Made by a program: the position numbers and the translations under genes. Under the pieces are notes generated by a model. The model was given only the letters and a program-made list of their open reading frames with translations, searched no databases and was not told where the DNA came from. Shown one piece after another: positions 10,801 to 21,192 of a stretch of DNA of 64,000 nt; position 1 is the first letter of the stretch; each line of letters begins with the position of its first letter. Source of the stretch: Porphyra umbilicalis (Eukaryota; Rhodophyta; Bangiophyceae; Bangiales; Bangiaceae); contig KV918779.1 of assembly GCA_002049455.2 (NCBI GenBank), forward strand, positions 186,001 through 250,000, in the 5' to 3' direction.

Positions 10801-11678
10801 GAGGTCCTCGAGTGGGTCACGACTCGCGTCGTCCGATGAGTTATCGGTTCCACCCTTTGGGGTGTTGTCATCCAAGACGGCGGAAAGCATCGGCCCTTGG
10901 TAGGGTTCCGCAAACCCCAAGGTAGAGTTCTTGCGAACAATGACTTGGTCCTTGCCGAAGTTGCATAACTTGACCAGGAATGGTTCGTCCGGTTTGACGA
11001 TGGCGATGCCGCGGGCGACTGCCATGGACTTGTGTCGGCACAACCGAATGTTCGGTGTGATGGTAACCATACCAGGCGTGTCGCACGTGGCCATGATCCA
11101 CTCCTCCTTGTGTCCGTTGACACGCACCTGTTTGCAGGCTCGAACCCGAGCGGGTTTATCTTGCCAGTGGCGGTCCCACGCGCTGTCGTTAAGACAAGCT
11201 AAGATCGGCGTTGGCCGAGGTTGCTCTTCCGTGCATCGCACGTGCTCTTGCCAGACGATCTTGCGCAAGCGCGGCAGAATGCCCTCGATGTTTTGTTCAA
11301 TGAACTCGGTGCCAAGAATGCACGGGACTGACAAGTTGTCGGCAACGAGGAATCGGTCAAATAGACGCACACCTCCGGTGTCTACATACAGATGTATGGC
11401 ATACTTCGTCACAAGACGATTGTTGCTTGCATCTCGGATGCGCGGAAGCGTAGTCAACTCTTCGGCGTAAGCCATCCAGTTCGAAGGGAGAACACTAGTT
11501 CGCACTATGTTCACCCCGGCGCCCGTGTCTAAGACAGGGCGGCAACTTCGCATTATGCGCAGGCATGGGCCTAACGTGGCTGCGATCTCATAGTGCCGAA
11601 GGGCACGACGTAAGAGTCTTGTCACCGTACGCTTTCGCGTTCCGCCGGGCAACCCCAAGTCGGGCACCCGGCCTAGAC
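7208..11678 (-). pseudogene. pol: pol of element 1: protease, RT, RNase H, integrase, chromodomain, extension
   Basis: Minus-strand polyprotein region entered from gag by a -1 frameshift. Domains in order: aspartic protease (VLDTGAG near 11529), reverse transcriptase (about 10650-10050, YLDD near 10205), RNase H (about 9760-9430), integrase with HHCC zinc finger (about 9105-8980), DDE core (about 8920-8580) and GPF motif (near 8170). A chromodomain follows (about 7990-7840; KVRWFDYGSKDDTWEPLENL), then about 190 further residues. The order RT-RNase H-integrase defines Ty3/gypsy and the chromodomain places it with chromoviruses. It carries about three breaks. Confidence 0.9.
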
Positions 11679-11685
11679 GTTTTTC
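11644..11685 (-). promoter_or_regulatory. Programmed -1 frameshift signal, gag to pol, element 1
   Basis: On the minus strand the gag frame ends AAA AAC GTC TAG. The slippery heptamer G_AAA_AAC (11685-11679) is followed after 6 nt by a hairpin whose arms GCCGGG (11672-11667) and CCCGGC (11649-11644) pair perfectly. A -1 slip leads directly into the protease frame. The same arrangement is kept in element 2 (47968-47927). Such signals are the usual way Ty3/gypsy elements and retroviruses set the Gag to Gag-Pol ratio. Confidence 0.7.
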
Positions 11686-13318
11686 GAGTCGTCCACGGCG
11701 TCGGCCGGATGCTCGACTTCGTCTTCCTCGACGTTGCCGTCGGCAAGGGCATGAACGCCGATAGGCGGTTGCCGACGCTCGCGAGGGCGATAAGGCTCGG
11801 CACACTGTGCGGCGAAGTGCCCCGGCTTGTTACAGTTGTAACAGATGTCAGCCCGATTGGCTTGAGGGACGGCAGCCCGAGGGGGCGGCGGGGTGCGAAC
11901 CGGTGTGAACGGTCGTTCCGTCGTCGTCCGCTGGTCTTGTGTCGCGTAAGCGACTTTGATCGCCGTTGGGCGGGTAATCTTGAGTTGCAAACGCAACTTG
12001 TTCGTACCGTCCCAATACATCTGGGCGGTGGCGACCGTCTCAGACAGGGTTCGGTCGGGGAACTGGTCGTTCAGTACCCGTACGTGCGCTTGCACAAGGT
12101 CTGAAAGACCAGTGATGAAGACGTCCTTAACGTCTTGGATGTCGAACAAACCGTTCAGGAGGTCGCATTGCGTTTCCACGCGATGGCCAAAGGCCGTGGG
12201 CGCCTCGTTGTCTTGTTGCTTCATCGTAATGATGTCTTGATAGGCGTTAGCCATGGTTGCGTGTGTCGCATACTTCGAAAGAAGCCAGTTGACGGCATCT
12301 CCGTAGGTACGGATGGCGTAACGCTTACGTCCGAGGGTGCTGTTAAGCGCGCCGGAGAAGGCCATCTTGGCGTTGCCGGCTAGTCGAAAGACCATAAGCG
12401 GAAGGGCTTGACCGTGCGTCAGCCCAGCCGCGTCGCACGCGCGGCGAAAGGTCGTCAAGAACGTGAAGATGCCCAAGGGCAGGGCTCCCGTGAATGGCTG
12501 TTGCCCATGGAACGCTCCGTCCAAACGTTTGTTGAGACGGTGCGACCGCTGTGCCTCTTTAGGCGTATACGTCAGTTGACGGCGGATCAGGAAGTACGTC
12601 CTGTAGTCCAGGAGTGCCTTGAAGCGGCTATTAGCCGGGCGGATCACCTTGATCCTATCGGCTTTTTCAAGTCGCTCCTTCCGTTTGGTGGGGGGCGCGG
12701 GGCGCTTGCGCGCGGCAGCGTCCGACTCGCTCGAGCTTTCGCTCGGCGAGGACCCACTTGGGGGCGACGGCGGGTGTGGGGGCCCGTGGCCATCGTCCGA
12801 AGAGGACGTGTCCGTCGCGTTGGGGTTGTCGTCGTCTGACGACGTCGGGCTTGACCCAGACGCGGAATCGTCGGAAGATGAGGAAAGCGCGGCGTTAGCC
12901 GGAGCGTCCTTGCGGACGGACTTGTCCTTGATCACCTTGTTCGTCTTCTTGACGTCCTTGGTCTTGTCGCCCGACTGGCGGCGAGACTTAGCCACACGGC
13001 GTTCCTCCTCGTGGGAGTCGACCTTGCGCAGGGCCTCGACGTCGTCGACCAACTTGTCATTGGCTCGCGCCAGAGACTCGTTAGTCTGTTCTTGGGCCGT
13101 TAGGCGTCGCTGAAGTGCTTCAACGGCCGCCTTCAGGCTCTCCACCACCTGCATCTGCCCGAGGCGGCTTGATCCGCAGGGATGGGAGGAGTTGGAGCAC
13201 CGTCCGTGGGGGCGTCGGAGGCGGCAGGAGTGCCTTGTCCCCCGCCCGGCGGCCGGTAGCCAGATGGCAACTTGCCGTCTCTGGCTCGCCGAGTGCCGCC
13301 GGTACCACCAGTAGACAT
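11673..13318 (-). pseudogene. gag: gag of element 1 (coiled coil, acidic Ser-rich region, CCHC zinc knuckle)
   Basis: Minus-strand Gag region. The start is taken at the ATG of MSTGGTGG, shared with element 2. Parts in order: a Gly/Pro-rich N-terminus; a short heptad-like segment (VVESLKAAVEALQRRL); a Lys-rich then Ser/Asp-rich linker; a capsid-like helical region in the middle (SRFKALLDYRTYFLIRRQL onward); and a C-terminal zinc knuckle CYNCNKPGHFAAQC (CX2CX4HX4C), which binds the genomic RNA. It reads open over most of its length. Confidence 0.85.
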
Positions 13319-13525
13319 ACTGGGACCTGAACAAGTGTTCCGACTTGGCTTACGCCCTGCGCGCCAACGTCGGAGATCTCAACCGTGATGCCCCCGGCAC
13401 CACGCCCACAAGTCAATGGCTTACGCCCCGCGCGCCAAGCGACCGTATCGACACCGTCACAATGCCACGAGGCAGCGAGAAAGTTCTCGGGGACACCGTG
13501 CCGCGAGGCACGATGAAGGCGAGGG

Positions 13526-13545
13526 TATCCCCTGCTGCTCCACCA
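13526..13545 (-). other. Primer binding site of element 1
   Basis: Two bases inside the 5' LTR, the minus strand reads TGGTGGAGCAGCAGGGGATA. Its complement ends in CCA like a mature tRNA 3' end (CTGCTCCACCA). This fixes the orientation of the element. I do not name the tRNA. Confidence 0.8.
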
Positions 13546-13547
13546 AA

Positions 13548-13940
13548 TGTGGTATTAATAACGTTAGTTCAATTACCAGTGTACTGAGACCGACCATAGC
13601 CAAGCAATAAAGCGAGTTCTATCGCCGTCGCGGCGAGGAAGAAGACCTTTTGTTCAAGGGCATCCGATGGGGAGCCGGGTGGTGCCCACGACGGCGACCC
13701 CGGACCCATGGTGGTTTAATACAAACAACGGCACTGGTCGATCGACCATCCGATCAAGCGATCGTAATGAGTGCCGGCAGACAGATAAGACAGGCAAGCA
13801 ACCAAGCAATAAAAAATAAACAATGCGAAAGTAACCCCCCAAAGGGCGTGCCACAAGCCGAGTCGCACACATCCGTGGATTCGGCCAGTCAAGGGGGCTA
13901 CCCGTGGCTAATTGCCAATTGGTAGCAGAGATATGCTACA
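13548..13940 (-). repeat. LTR of element 1 (5' LTR in gag-pol sense)
   Basis: 393 bp partner of 3688-4080, with one visible difference (GCGGAAG against GCGAAAG). TG...CA ends. Followed by GTCCC at 13941-13945, the right target duplication. Confidence 0.95.
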
Positions 13941-13945
13941 GTCCC

Positions 13946-14436
13946 AGTGTCTTGAAGACCAGTTTACCCCCCTGGTTCTCGTGGGACTTCACGAATACCC
14001 AGTCTCCAACTTGGAGGGCTTCGCGGCGAGTCTGCACGCGCTTGTCGAAAGCTCGTTTGTACCGGGCCTGCGCCTTTTCCATGGTATCCCGTACTAGGGG
14101 GATCAGGGAGTCGAGGCGCTGGAGGAAATTCTCCTTGGCTCGCCCGGGGGTTACTATCTCCCCGGGGTCGGGGCCCGCTGTAAGTCCCTCGATGGCCACG
14201 GGAGTAAGCCGTCGGGGGCTTACGAACGCGAACGGGATCTGCCCGGTGCTACTATGCACTTGCGAATTGTAAGCCGTTACTACCAGGCTTAAGTACCGGG
14301 ACCACGTAACTACGTGGTCACTTACGTAGTGTCGTAGCTGCTTCACCCTGGTCTCATTAAACCGTTCGACCTGCCCATTAGTTTGGGGGTGATAAGGAGT
14401 GGCATGGTTAGTGTCAATACCGAGGGTCTTGAGCAC
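13946..14436 (-). pseudogene. Integrase C-terminal part of the outer Ty3/gypsy element (fragment)
   Basis: Minus-strand frame starting MLKTLGIDTNHATPYHPQTN. It contains the end of the DDE core (YHPQTNGQVERFNET with the catalytic Glu) and the following helical region up to DWVFVKSHENQGGKLVFK, which leads to the GPY/F module. Element 1 cuts it on the left and a hAT element on the right. The protein is clearly diverged from element 1 integrase, so it is another family. Confidence 0.85.
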
Positions 14437-14444
14437 CCCTTGCC

Positions 14445-15963
14445 CAGAGGTGTGATTTAAATCATTTGTGGCGCCGGGTAAAGGTGATTTAAATCAACCC
14501 TTAAATTTTATTCGTATGACGTGATTTCTATTGATTTAAATCATTGGGCATAATTTAAATCATTTAGGCTCGTTATGCATGAATATAAGTACATGTACCA
14601 CGTGATAAGGCCTGATGAGGACCACCAACGCTGGTGTTTTCCTTCGTGTCGCGTGTGGTGGGCGTCACCGACTGAGCGGCCGTCGACAAGTCGGGTGGGG
14701 GGGCGAGCGGCAGGGGATGGAGATGGCGACGGGGTGCTGGGGGGGGGTCCGCCGCCGCCCTACCCGGCGATCACCGCCGCGGCGAAGATGACCGCCGCCA
14801 CCGCCGCCGCCGCCGCCGCCGCGGCGAACCTGTCGGGACCGCCCGTGACGGCGGTGTGGGTCGCCCTCGGCACCACGATGACGAAGGAGCGCGCGGGAGT
14901 TTCCGAGGCTGCCGCCGTCGACGGCGGCACCATGGCCGCGTTGCTCTCCGCTCTCGCGGCCGCCGTGGCGGGCGGCGCGTCGACGACGGTGGTCGACGCC
15001 GGCGACCGCCTCGCTACCCTCATCGCTGTCGCGTCTGCCATTGGCGCACATGCCGCCGCCAACCCGTGGGTGCGGGTCGAAATAGTCTCCCGGCGGGGGT
15101 GCTGGCACTCACCGCCGTTCTCGTCGCCCTGCCCCTGCCGCCGCCCGCCGACGGCGCGGCGTCGCGCCCGCCGCCGTAGCCGCCGCCGTCGCCGCTGGTG
15201 CTCGCTGCGCCGGCAGCGGTGGCGGCCGCCCTTCGCTTCGCCACCCGTGGCAGTGAAGCCACCAAAGCCGCCGTCGACGCGCCACTCCCCGCCGACGGCG
15301 GAGGGTGGTCCGGGTTGGACGTGGTCCGGGGTACGCCGGCGGCGGCCGCCGGGGCCGCGGCGGCGGCGGGCGGCGCCGTTTCGGGCGCCCGCCCCGCCGC
15401 GCTCACCATCACCGCGATGGTGTGGTCCCTCCTCACCGTCGACAACGCGTAGACGGCCGTGGCGGGCGTGTTTTCCCACGCCCGCTGCTTGGCGTACGTC
15501 GCCTCCGCGGGCCCTCCGCCCATCGCCGTCGGTGGCGGCGGCGGCGGGGGTGAGGGCGGGAACCCTCCCCCCGCCCCCCCTCGTTCCCCTCCCCGTCCCT
15601 CTCGTCGCTCCCCTGCCGCCCGCGGGGACCCCCGCCGCGGATCCGCACCTGGTCACGGCGGCGCTCGCTACGCTCCGCACGGTCGCCGTCGTTGACGCGG
15701 CGTGCGCGGCGCTCATGCCTCCCATCCCCGCCGTCGCGGCGTTGCGCACCCCACCCCGCTCTGTCACCGTCACGCCGGCGGTCGGTGAGAGTTCAACGAT
15801 GACCATGACTCTCGCTCGTCGGTGCACACCCGCAGTGTCAGGTCGCATCAGTGTAAGCAGGACAATGCCCATGTGATTTAAATCATGAGACCCTCCGAGT
15901 AAATGATTTAAATCAATAAAATCAGCCTGATTTAAATCAAATAAAATTCACCTCCCATCTCTG
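14445..15963. mobile_element. Non-autonomous hAT element A with GATTTAAATC subterminal palindromes
   Basis: A 1519 bp element starting CAGAGGTGTG and ending CATCTCTG (inverted, CAGAGATGGGAGGTG), with a perfect 8 bp target duplication CCCTTGCC at 14437-14444 and 15964-15971. CAGRG ends and an 8 bp duplication define hAT. Three GATTTAAATC-type palindromes lie at each end (near 14454, 14483, 14533 and 15875, 15904, 15930), probably transposase binding sites. The interior (14600-15860) is very GC-rich with long Ala-rich frames on both strands. None resembles a hAT transposase, so movement would depend on a helper element elsewhere. Confidence 0.93.
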
Positions 15964-15971
15964 CCCTTGCC

Positions 15972-16340
15972 AGAGTACGGCAGAAAATTGGGGTCCGTCA
16001 TCCGATAGAATTGAATCGGGGATCCCATAGCTAGCAACCCACGTGTCGATGAATGCGCTCAGAACATCCAGAGCCGTAATGTCTCGAAGCGGAACCGCCC
16101 GAGTGACCTTAGTGGGTCACAAATAACGAGGATATACTCAAATCCTTCGGGGGTCCTGGGCAAGGGGCCAAGTAAGTCAATGGCCAGCGCTGCGAAGGGT
16201 TCCGTTGCGGGGAACAACCCCATGAACGCTTTACTCTGCGTACCCTTAAGCCGGTTCTTGGCTGCGGCGCGCGGGGACGCGGCGGGAGCGGCCAAGGGGA
16301 CGCGCCACGTGAAGGCGAGGAGACAAGCGCGCCGCACTGC
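15972..16340 (-). pseudogene. Integrase core start of the outer Ty3/gypsy element (fragment)
   Basis: Minus-strand frame containing LAIDLLGPLPRTPEGFEYILVI, the first catalytic Asp region of a Ty3/gypsy integrase, preceded by a basic linker. It ends at the target duplication of hAT element A. To its right the similarity stops near 16340 and no zinc finger or RNase H is seen. Confidence 0.8.
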
Positions 16341-18580
16341 GGCGCGGGGGAGGCGGAGCGAGGTCTGGCGTCACGCCTTGCCGCTTTGGGGCATGCCCCA
16401 GTGGGTTCTCCTCTTCCCCGGCAATCGCGGCTTACAAAGGCAAGCCAATTGATTGGACACGGATAGTCTCAGTAGTGGGACCCCGGCGACTCATTGGCTG
16501 GCTAGCATAACACGACCGGGGACGGGATTGGGCCACTGGGGTTCATGGGGGGGTGAGCCGCGTGGCGGCTGCCACCATGTCGGCACTACGTGGCGCATGG
16601 GCACGCGGGAACGGGATGAGCCGGCTCGGGTGCGACGAGGCGGGGGAGCACGCGGAAACGGCGTGTATCGGACCAGGCGTGGGAGCGCGGGGGAGCACGT
16701 GCACGCGCGGTGGCTACCTCTTTCAGGAATTCCACAGGGCTGCTGCTTGTGGCGGCTGCGTCTGGCGGCGAGGCTGGCGGTGGTGGTGGCCGAGGTTAAG
16801 GTGGTCTGCGCCGGCGTCTGGCGGCGACAGCTGGTGGCGACGACTGCGGGGGGTGGCGACAGGCGGGGGGGGCAGTTCGCGCCTGTTGCTGGCGTAGGTG
16901 TTGTCGGCGGGGGCTGCCAATGGAGGTCATTCTGTGGTATTTTGGGCTCCATACAGATTATAGAGTGCAACAAAGCCAGCGCATATCGAAAGTTGCCCGG
17001 GAGCGAGGTTGCGAGTAATGAAGAGGCGGTGACCTTTACAGGCTAGGGCTAGGTTTAGTGACCTCCGGGGGAGGGGGAAGGCATGAAGAAGCATTCATAC
17101 GCTTAGCCACGCACAGCAGCGTCCCCAGGACCCTTCAAAGCACGAGAAGAAAGGCTGAAAAAAATTGATGTTGTGGCCAAGTTCCGCCCGGACGTACCGT
17201 CGCTGCACCATAGCAGACCAGATGGCAGCGGGTTGGCATGCAACAACCGGGCCATACCAACTCATGCGCAAAAGTAGCAGAATGGGCACAGGATAGTGTC
17301 GCAGACATTTCATGACTTTTTTCTGTGAGAAAAGAAACAGAACAGTTAAGGCATAAAGAGAAGTGCAGGGTCGCATTCCACTGGATTTGACAGTGTCAGA
17401 AAAACCACGTAATCCACTGGCTTGGCCAGTGTCAGTGTCCATCTACCGTTTACACTGGATCTAACCGTCGCTGTCTCACCGTTGCTGTCTTCCCTCACCA
17501 TCGCTGCCTCCCCTCATCGTCACTGCCACCTCCCATCCTCTCTGCCTCCTTTCACCCTTACTGTCCGGACTGGCCCCGAGTACCCGGGGACGGCGTTTCT
17601 CTTCGCGCTCTCCCCTTCAACCACCGCTGCCTCCCTTTGTCTCCGTCGCCGACCCCCCGCAGCCGGCGTCTGCCGGTCGCAGAATCCTCAAACGGGGAGT
17701 ACGTCGGGATCCGCTCACCACTACCCTCCCCATGACCCCCCCCCTCCACAATGGCGGTGTCTTTCCCCGCCCGACGCGCCGGCCTCCACCCTTGCCGGCA
17801 CCGCCTCTGCCAGCGTCACCTTGGCGGCGGCGGTGATCGCCGCGTGAGAGGTGGTTTGCCGCGTCCCCGCCGCCGCAGAACTCTGCTGCCGCTCCCCACT
17901 GCCGCTGCCGCTCCCCACCGCCGCCGGCCTCCCTACCACCGCTGGTCCCCTTCCGCCGCCGCTACTTTCCCCCACCGCCGCTACGCCCCCCAATCGCCGC
18001 TTCTTCCCCTCATCCACTGCTGCTTCCCCGCAGGGGAGCCCACGTGCCACACGGCGTGTGGTAACGCGTACGAAACGGGCGAGCGGGCGGTGGCAGCGAG
18101 TTTCGACGCGCCCGCTGCTGCTGCTGCGGCAGCGAGCCCTCCCACATCTCAGAGTCGCGCGACGCGGAGCAACCCCGCGCGGCGTTCCGATACCGCCGCG
18201 AATGCGGTGGCAGCGACGGCGTGGTAGTTGGGGTCCGGGGGGGGTTGGGGCGGGTGGGACGGCCACCGGAGGCGGCCGGCGGCGACCGCAGGGACCTACA
18301 TGAAGAGGCTGGCGAGGGTTAGAAGCGCGCGGATTGGGAGGAAAGCCATCCGGCATTGGCGTTTCTAGCAGGGGGGTGCGGGGGGAGGAACGTTGAACCT
18401 CATGGTGAGGAGGGGGAGAGGCGCGGGGAGAGGCCGCCAAACAAGTATGAACCGCTTCCACAAGCTCCATCCAACCGACTGGCGGCAGCCAGCGGTTACG
18501 AACGGAAACGATTTATACACGCAGGATAGGTTCCAGTCCCGGCATGCGGGACTGTCCCCGCCCCTGCCTTCCCCCTTCAT
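16341..18580. other. Non-coding, GC-rich then pyrimidine-rich stretch
   Basis: No recognisable gene. 16480-16920 is G-rich on the plus strand. 17450-17720 is pyrimidine-rich with repeated CGTCGCTGTC/CATCGCTGCC motifs. 17750-18230 reads Ala/Arg-rich in several frames. One minus-strand piece (near 17845-17790) reads AAITAAAKVT, like a stretch inside hAT element A (PAITAAAKMT), which may indicate a shared source sequence. Confidence 0.5.
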
Positions 18581-18582
18581 CA

Positions 18583-18600
18583 GAAGCAAAATTTTGCTTC
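18583..18600. repeat. Perfect 18 bp palindrome at the end of the pogo-like fragment
   Basis: GAAGCAAAATTTTGCTTC, a perfect inverted repeat. It sits exactly where the transposase-like reading frame is cut off, so it may mark a deletion or insertion border. Confidence 0.6.
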
Positions 18601-18601
18601 G

Positions 18602-20134
18602 TGGCTGACATGCAGCGTCAAATTCTTGGGTGACAGGTGGACCTTTGCCCCGTCCAGTGCTAGGACCTTGCTCTCCGTCGGGTAGAAGTTCGAGGCGAAG
18701 GCGGCGAAGTGGGCTGCAAAGAGGTCAAAAATATTCTTGTCAAAGCCCGCTGGTGTCCTCCGGATAACCGTTGCGCCCTCTTGCAGCCGAGACGACAGCG
18801 GGATAGAGGTCGCGGAGGAGCCGTCAGCCGGGGTGGCACGAACAAACGCATGACCCTCCTTCCCACCGTCCACGACCAAAAAAGGGGGGGCCGTGTCGCC
18901 CGCTGCGGAGATGGTGAATGCGGCAGTGCAGCCCTCAGCGCCCAACCCAATGTCAGGAACCACCACCTCTGGCTTTCGCAGCCCCTTGCCGCCAATGATG
19001 GTCTCGCGAGCGTGGAGCATGATGTCCCTTGCCTTCACGGCCGTCTCGTCCATGTTCCAAATCTGCCGCCCGACGGTAATCCGCTCATGGCGGTACAGGA
19101 GGGACAACGTCGCAAACCACCTTGATGATGGTGCCGCCAAAATAATCTGCGGCTGCGGCGCGGCGAGCGGCCGAGAGGGAGCCGATGTACTCCGCACACT
19201 TGCGGCGGAACGCCAGCGGTGTCAGGCCCATGCCAATCATAGCTTGCACACGGACATAGCCAGTCTTGTCCAAATGTTGACCATTCTGTCGACCTTCTCA
19301 GCACAACGCTTGCTTCACGACATACAATGCGTACATATGGAAGGGGGAGAGCATGAGGAGTACGATGGTGATTTTCTTTTTCCCATAGCGTGTGTTGATA
19401 GTGAGTTATGAGCAGAAGAAGAAGAACTAGTGTAATGGGATGTGTGTTCAATGTTGACCATCCGTCTCGGCCAATCATGCTGCCGCGTTTTTGACGTGGC
19501 GCGCCACACGCCAATCAATTCGACGCATTGCAGTGCCTTTCCCACGCTCCGGGGGGTGGGGGGGCCTGCAGAGCCTTCTAAGGCGCCTCCTGGCACGACA
19601 GAGAAAAACTGGAAACAGAGAAAAAAAAGAGCACGAGAAGACTGTTTGTGCCCGGAGTCCCATTTTTTGTCAGAAAACCAACAAGACCTACATGCATACA
19701 TCTGGAGAAAAAGGCACTCTTGGACCTGCTGTAGGCCGTCTTCTGGGCACTGGTACGCAGTGTATTCTCGCTGTGCGTTCATGCAGGTCACGGAATCGGC
19801 GCGTACGACCCCGTGGGGAGGTCTCGAGTCTGGTCAACATTTCCGGCGGTGGTCAACATTTGACACAACACTGCTACTTGGCCAGGAGACCCTCCTCCGC
19901 CGGGGCGAAGAAGGGAGGGCGGCCAAGGCGCTTGGTCTGCCCCCCATTGCTCATGTAGGTCCGCACTCGCGAGCGAGACAGCCCAGCCTCAGACGCCAGG
20001 CGGGCCGCAGTCCAGCCCTCAGCGCGGTACTGCGGCATCAGCTCGTCCAGGCGACCCCGCTCCGCGTCAGTCGTCCGAGGCTTCTTGGCGGGGGGGGGGG
20101 GGGGCGTCCCTGAGTCAGCAGAGGGGCCTGCCAT
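18602..20134 (-). pseudogene. pogo/Tigger-like (Tc1-mariner) transposase remnant
   Basis: Minus-strand pieces of a DDE_1-type transposase. 20134-19874: helix-turn-helix region (GWTAARLASEAGLSRSRVR) followed by the hallmark GRPP...EE segment. 19273-19085: central part (DKTGYVRVQAMIGMG, RKCAEYIGSL). 19197-18602: catalytic part with IWNMDET (first Asp near 19050) and LALDGAKVHLS (second Asp near 18654). The third catalytic residue and the C-terminus are missing. A frame change lies between the central and catalytic parts, and about 590 bp are inserted between the first two pieces. A pogo-like transposase is usually 450-550 residues; about 330 can be traced. Clearly non-functional. Confidence 0.75.
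19268..19864. repeat. Insertion with inverted AAATGTTGACCA ends inside the pogo-like gene
   Basis: About 597 bp separating the first two transposase pieces. The left end reads AAATGTTGACCATTCTG and the right end, inverted, AAATGTTGACCACCGCC, so about 12 bp of terminal inverted repeat. Further GTTGACCA copies lie near 19450 and 19838. No coding sequence recognised; no clear target duplication. Confidence 0.4.
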
Positions 20135-20721
20135 TGGCTCAAAGAGTTATTTGGGCGCCACAATGCTCGAAGCAGCGAGTGGCTGGCTCTGTTTGGGCGG
20201 GCAACTGACCGGCTGGTCGTGACGTCGACGCTTTGCGCGACAAAGTGCGCCCTTGACGCCAGAGACGGTGTTAATTTGATCAATTTGGGGTGTGGACCGC
20301 TTCCCTGTCCTCATGCCGGACAGGCTTCCTGTGCCGCACAAAGTATGTCGTTCCGCAAAAAAGTAAAACGCAATGAAAGCTGACTGCGTGGCAAAGACAA
20401 TGGTGTGGGTCTTATTGGCGGTGCTGTTGCGGTGTTTTTTTCGTAGGCGCAGACGCCATGATTTTCTTGTTCTTGCGATCGGGCCGAGACCGATTTTCTC
20501 GACAGACACTGTGGAAATTGTCGATTTCCGAATGGCCAGAAGTACCCGCAGGTGGTCAAAACTAGCCGCCAGACGGATACGTTGCCGCATCCACACAAGC
20601 GGGCCCCGCCGATGAGGATCCGCCTCATTGCAGTCACGTGTCCGCACGATCCGATCCGAAGAGTGCTCTCGTCCAATCATGCGTGCCAGATGCAGGGGCC
20701 GGCCAACAGGCTATTTCCTTT

Positions 20722-20780
20722 CCGAGCACGTTCACGTGTGCGAGGTTTTTGAAAACTCTCGCACACGGGAACGTGCTCGG
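20722..20780. repeat. Hairpin with CACGTG core (copy 1)
   Basis: CCGAGCACGTTCACGTGTGC on the left pairs with GCACACGGGAACGTGCTCGG on the right around a short A/T loop, near perfect over about 24 bp. Similar to the hairpin at 21135-21192. Confidence 0.75.
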
Positions 20781-20960
20781 CCCGGATCAGCCCGAATCGG
20801 AAAAGTGGGCCCGTTTCGGACGGTCAGTCCGTTCGTGCGCGGGTCACCCGATCACTTCAATACCGTCAAAACTGATCGACGTGATTGGGGCGTGATTGGA
20901 ACGTCGCCTTCCCATTGGCTAGCACGCTCCCGTGCACGCGTCTTCAAGACAGAGCCTCAG

Positions 20961-20978
20961 GCCTTGTCTAGACGGCGC
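20961..20978. repeat. 18-mer shared with 29379-29396
   Basis: GCCTTGTCTAGACGGCGC occurs exactly at both places, preceded by a G-rich base pair context. It has the look of a DNA transposon terminus, but I could not pair it with an inverted partner. Confidence 0.4.
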
Positions 20979-21134
20979 GTGCCTGGCGTGCACAGACGAG
21001 TGCTAGCCAATCGGAACGCACAGCTGCAATCACACGCGAATCACGCGGACGATATTCGTCCTTCACGGACCGATCGGATGCTATGGCACACGAAGGAGTT
21101 ACGAGCAAAATGTGCCATTTCATCCCTCTTGGGC

Positions 21135-21192
21135 CGAACACGTTCAAGTGTGCGAGATTTTTTTTTATATCTCGCTCACGTGAACGTGTTCG
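21135..21192. repeat. Hairpin with CACGTG-like core (copy 2)
   Basis: CGAACACGTTCAAGTGTGCG pairs with CGCTCACGTGAACGTGTTCG across a T-rich loop. It repeats the design of 20722-20780 about 410 bp away in the same orientation. Confidence 0.75.

Larger units (their letters stand above)
3688..13940 (-). mobile_element. Ty3/gypsy element 1, full length, young, chromodomain type
   Basis: A 10,253 bp LTR retrotransposon bounded by two 393 bp LTRs and a perfect 5 bp target duplication. The LTRs differ at one position that I can see, so the insertion is recent. In coding order on the minus strand: 5' LTR (13940-13548), PBS, gag, protease, RT, RNase H, integrase, chromodomain, C-terminal extension, then 3' LTR (4080-3688). 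A long plus-strand ORF lies between pol and the 3' LTR. It sits inside the integrase/chromodomain region of an older Ty3/gypsy element. It is largely whole in structure, but gag-pol carries about four breaks; the opposite-strand ORF reads open. Confidence 0.95.
1..16340 (-). mobile_element. Outer, older Ty3/gypsy element, broken and nested
   Basis: A decayed chromodomain Ty3/gypsy element with pol on the minus strand. Its recognisable parts, in pol order, are an integrase core start (about 16337-15972), the integrase C-terminal part (about 14436-13946) and a chromodomain tail (3687-3318). An opposite-strand ORF lies at 820-3179. Two later insertions split it: a hAT element at 14445-15963 and a younger Ty3/gypsy element at 3688-13940. 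gag, protease, RT and RNase H are not seen to the right of 16340, so the 5' half is lost or elsewhere. It carries many breaks. It must be older than both insertions. No LTR pair can be shown. Confidence 0.75.
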
